Assembly: GCA_025927665.1 (NCBI GenBank)
Contig: JAICKZ010000204.1
Span: 1-6,026 of the forward strand
Length of the DNA stretch: 6,026 nt
Direction: 5' to 3'
Source of the DNA: Steroidobacteraceae bacterium
GTDB taxonomy: Bacteria; Pseudomonadota; Gammaproteobacteria; Steroidobacterales; Steroidobacteraceae
The first letter of the stretch is position 1. Each line of letters starts with the position of its first letter. A program made the translations under genes and the position numbers. The notes beneath the pieces were generated by a model. That model did not search any database and was not told the origin of the DNA. It saw only the letters and a list, made by a program, of their open reading frames with translations. Shown here one piece after another: positions 4,832-6,026 of this stretch.

Positions 4832-5866
4832 TTAGGCCTCGACTAACTCCGACTTGCCCGCAGCTTCACCACGTTTAACCGGCAACAACAGTTGCCGCAA
4901 TTTAGCTTCGACGTCCTTAGCAATATCGGGATGGGTTTCCAGATAAGTCTTGGCGTTTTCCTTGCCTTGACCAATGCGCTCGCCTTTATAGGCATACCAG
5001 GAGCCAGATTTCTCGATGAGATTGTGTAACACACCCATATCGATGATTTCGCCATTACGCGAAATACCCGCACCGTACATGATTTCAAATTCAGCTTCGC
5101 GAAATGGTGGCGCCACTTTGTTTTTGACAACTTTGACGCGAGTTTGATTACCCGTAACTTCTTCACCGCTCTTTACTGCACCAATACGACGGATGTCGAG
5201 ACGCACTGAAGCATAGAACTTAAGTGCATTACCACCAGTCGTGGTTTCAGGATTGCCAAACATCACACCAATCTTCATGCGAATCTGATTAATGAAAATA
5301 ACAATCGTATTAGAGCGCTTGATATTGCCGGTGAGTTTACGCAATGCTTGAGACATCAAACGCGCCTGCAGGCCCATGTGTGAATCGCCCATCTCACCTT
5401 CGATTTCTGCCTTGGGTGTGAGTGCCGCAACCGAGTCAACCACCACTACATCCACCGCGCCCGAGCGCACCAACATGTCAGTAATTTCTAGTGCCTGTTC
5501 ACCGGTATCGGGCTGCGATACCAACAAATCAGTAACGTTGACTCCCAGCTTTTCGGCATAACCGGGGTCCAGAGCATGCTCAGCATCCACAAATGCGGCA
5601 GTGCCACCCAATTTTTGCGCCTCAGCAATCACTTGCAGTGTAAGCGTGGTTTTTCCTGAAGACTCAGGTCCATAAATTTCAATGACCCGTCCACGTGGCA
5701 AACCACCCACGCCTAACGCAATATCCAATCCCAATGAACCGGTAGAAATGGAATCGACTTCATATGAGGCGCTGGCATCACCCAGGCGCATGACAGATCC
5801 CTTGCCAAACTGCTTTTCGATTTGCCCCAGCGCTGCAACCAACGCCTTTTTACGATTTTCTTCCAT
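4832..5866 (-). CDS. recA: Recombinase RecA
   Basis: RecA forms ATP-dependent filaments on single-stranded DNA, drives strand exchange, and triggers LexA self-cleavage in the SOS response. The 344-residue product starts MEENRKKALVAALGQIEKQF. It has Walker A GPESSGKT (66-73, K72), catalytic E96 in VDAEHALDP, Walker B VVVVDS with D144, DNA loop L1 near 156-167 (EGEMGDSHMGLQ), Q194, and loop L2 near 203-214 (FGNPETTTGGNAL). The ATG at 5864-5866 is chosen because AGAGG (5874-5878) lies 7 bases upstream and the N-terminus matches the family. A longer reading from TTG at 5966-5968 would start inside the promoter and is rejected. The C-terminus (from about 329, PVKRGEAAGKSELVEA) is shorter and less acidic than the E. 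coli tail. The promoter carries a LexA box, and recX follows at once. Confidence 0.99.
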   Translation of the reverse strand: MEENRKKALVAALGQIEKQFGKGSVMRLGDASASYEVDSISTGSLGLDIALGVGGLPRGRVIEIYGPESSGKTTLTLQVIAEAQKLGGTAAFVDAEHALDPGYAEKLGVNVTDLLVSQPDTGEQALEITDMLVRSGAVDVVVVDSVAALTPKAEIEGEMGDSHMGLQARLMSQALRKLTGNIKRSNTIVIFINQIRMKIGVMFGNPETTTGGNALKFYASVRLDIRRIGAVKSGEEVTGNQTRVKVVKNKVAPPFREAEFEIMYGAGISRNGEIIDMGVLHNLIEKSGSWYAYKGERIGQGKENAKTYLETHPDIAKDVEAKLRQLLLPVKRGEAAGKSELVEA

Positions 5867-5873
5867 AACGATG

Positions 5874-5878
5874 CCTCT
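5874..5878 (-). promoter_or_regulatory. recA ribosome binding site
   Basis: AGAGG on the minus strand lies 7 bases before the ATG at 5864-5866 and fixes the recA start. Confidence 0.75.
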
Positions 5879-5938
5879 ATTTAAGTGTTGATGAATGATT
5901 CGTTGCCGTGTTAACGACAGGGCGACAACGAGTGCACG

Positions 5939-5958
5939 TACTGTATTCTTGTACAGTA
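5939..5958 (-). promoter_or_regulatory. LexA operator (SOS box) of recA
   Basis: CTGT-N8-ACAG is perfect at 5941-5956, with flanking TA on both sides. Minus-strand bases read CTGTACAAGAATACAG. It covers the spacer and part of the -10 element, as in E. coli recA, so LexA would block RNA polymerase until DNA damage. recX is presumably under the same control. Confidence 0.93.
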
Positions 5959-5968
5959 CTGGAATCAA
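5940..5968 (-). promoter_or_regulatory. recA sigma-70 promoter
   Basis: The -35 is TTGATT (5963-5968), followed by a 17-base spacer and the -10 TACAGT (5940-5945). The bases just upstream (5969-5980) are A/T-rich, like an UP element. Transcription would start near 5933, giving a leader of about 67 bases. Confidence 0.8.
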
Positions 5969-5976
5969 CTGTTATT

Positions 5977-6026
5977 TTAACGTGAATCCGGTTTTTGGCG
6001 CATTTGCAAATCTTCAATCTTTTGCC
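5977..6026 (-). CDS. Possible 3' end of an upstream gene
   Basis: One minus-strand frame is open from the window edge to TAA at 5977-5979 and would encode QKIEDLQMRQKPDSR. It ends just upstream of the recA promoter. cinA often precedes recA in gammaproteobacteria, but 15 residues are too few to identify anything, and the frame could be open by chance. Confidence 0.2.
   Translation of the reverse strand, partial: QKIEDLQMRQKPDSR

Noticed and set aside
5867..5968. A 34-residue N-terminal extension of RecA starting at TTG (5966-5968).
   Set aside because: It begins at the -35 element and runs through the -10 and LexA box, has no family match, and the ATG at 5864-5866 has a proper ribosome site.
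1..6026. CRISPR array, insertion sequence, toxin-antitoxin pair or phage-defence genes.
   Set aside because: No regular spaced repeats, transposase-like protein, terminal inverted repeats or paired small genes were seen.

Overview
The window carries the recA-recX-alaS-csrA-tRNA-Ser(GCU)-tRNA-Arg(ACG) block, all on the minus strand. The same order is known from Escherichia coli (recA, recX, alaS, csrA, serV, argV) and from relatives. The protein sequences also look gammaproteobacterial, with moderate base composition: sampled stretches of alaS and recA are roughly 33-50% GC. Species or genus cannot be named from the sequence alone. It is a core chromosomal region, and I found no new multi-gene system in it.

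Layout in the direction of transcription (high to low coordinates). At the right edge, 5977-6026 may be the last codons of an unidentified gene. A promoter with a perfect LexA operator (5939-5968) drives recA (5866-4832). recX (4830-4246) begins one base after the recA stop. alaS (4222-1580) starts 23 bases after recX. A 294-base gap (1579-1286) holds the putative csrA promoters and a structured leader with several GGA motifs. csrA (1285-1070) is followed by a strong hairpin, then tRNA-Ser (847-757), a 201-base spacer full of palindromes and repeats, and tRNA-Arg (555-479). The last feature is a HEAT-repeat gene that begins at 420 and runs off the left edge.

Functionally, recA and recX form an SOS-controlled recombination unit in which RecX tunes RecA filaments. 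alaS charges tRNA-Ala. csrA encodes the global post-transcriptional regulator, and its own leader looks able to bind CsrA. The two tRNA genes encode complete CCA ends. The HEAT-repeat gene is about 57% GC, clearly richer than its neighbours, and lies directly downstream of a tRNA 3' end. This is the one place where acquired DNA is plausible.

Points worth a second look: the GC shift at tRNA-Arg; a repeat of the tRNA-Ser 3' end and trailer placed just before tRNA-Arg, where it forms a minihelix-like terminator; the csrA leader; an isoleucine in the AlaRS editing-site CGGxH motif where threonine is usual; and a short RecA tail without the usual acidic character.
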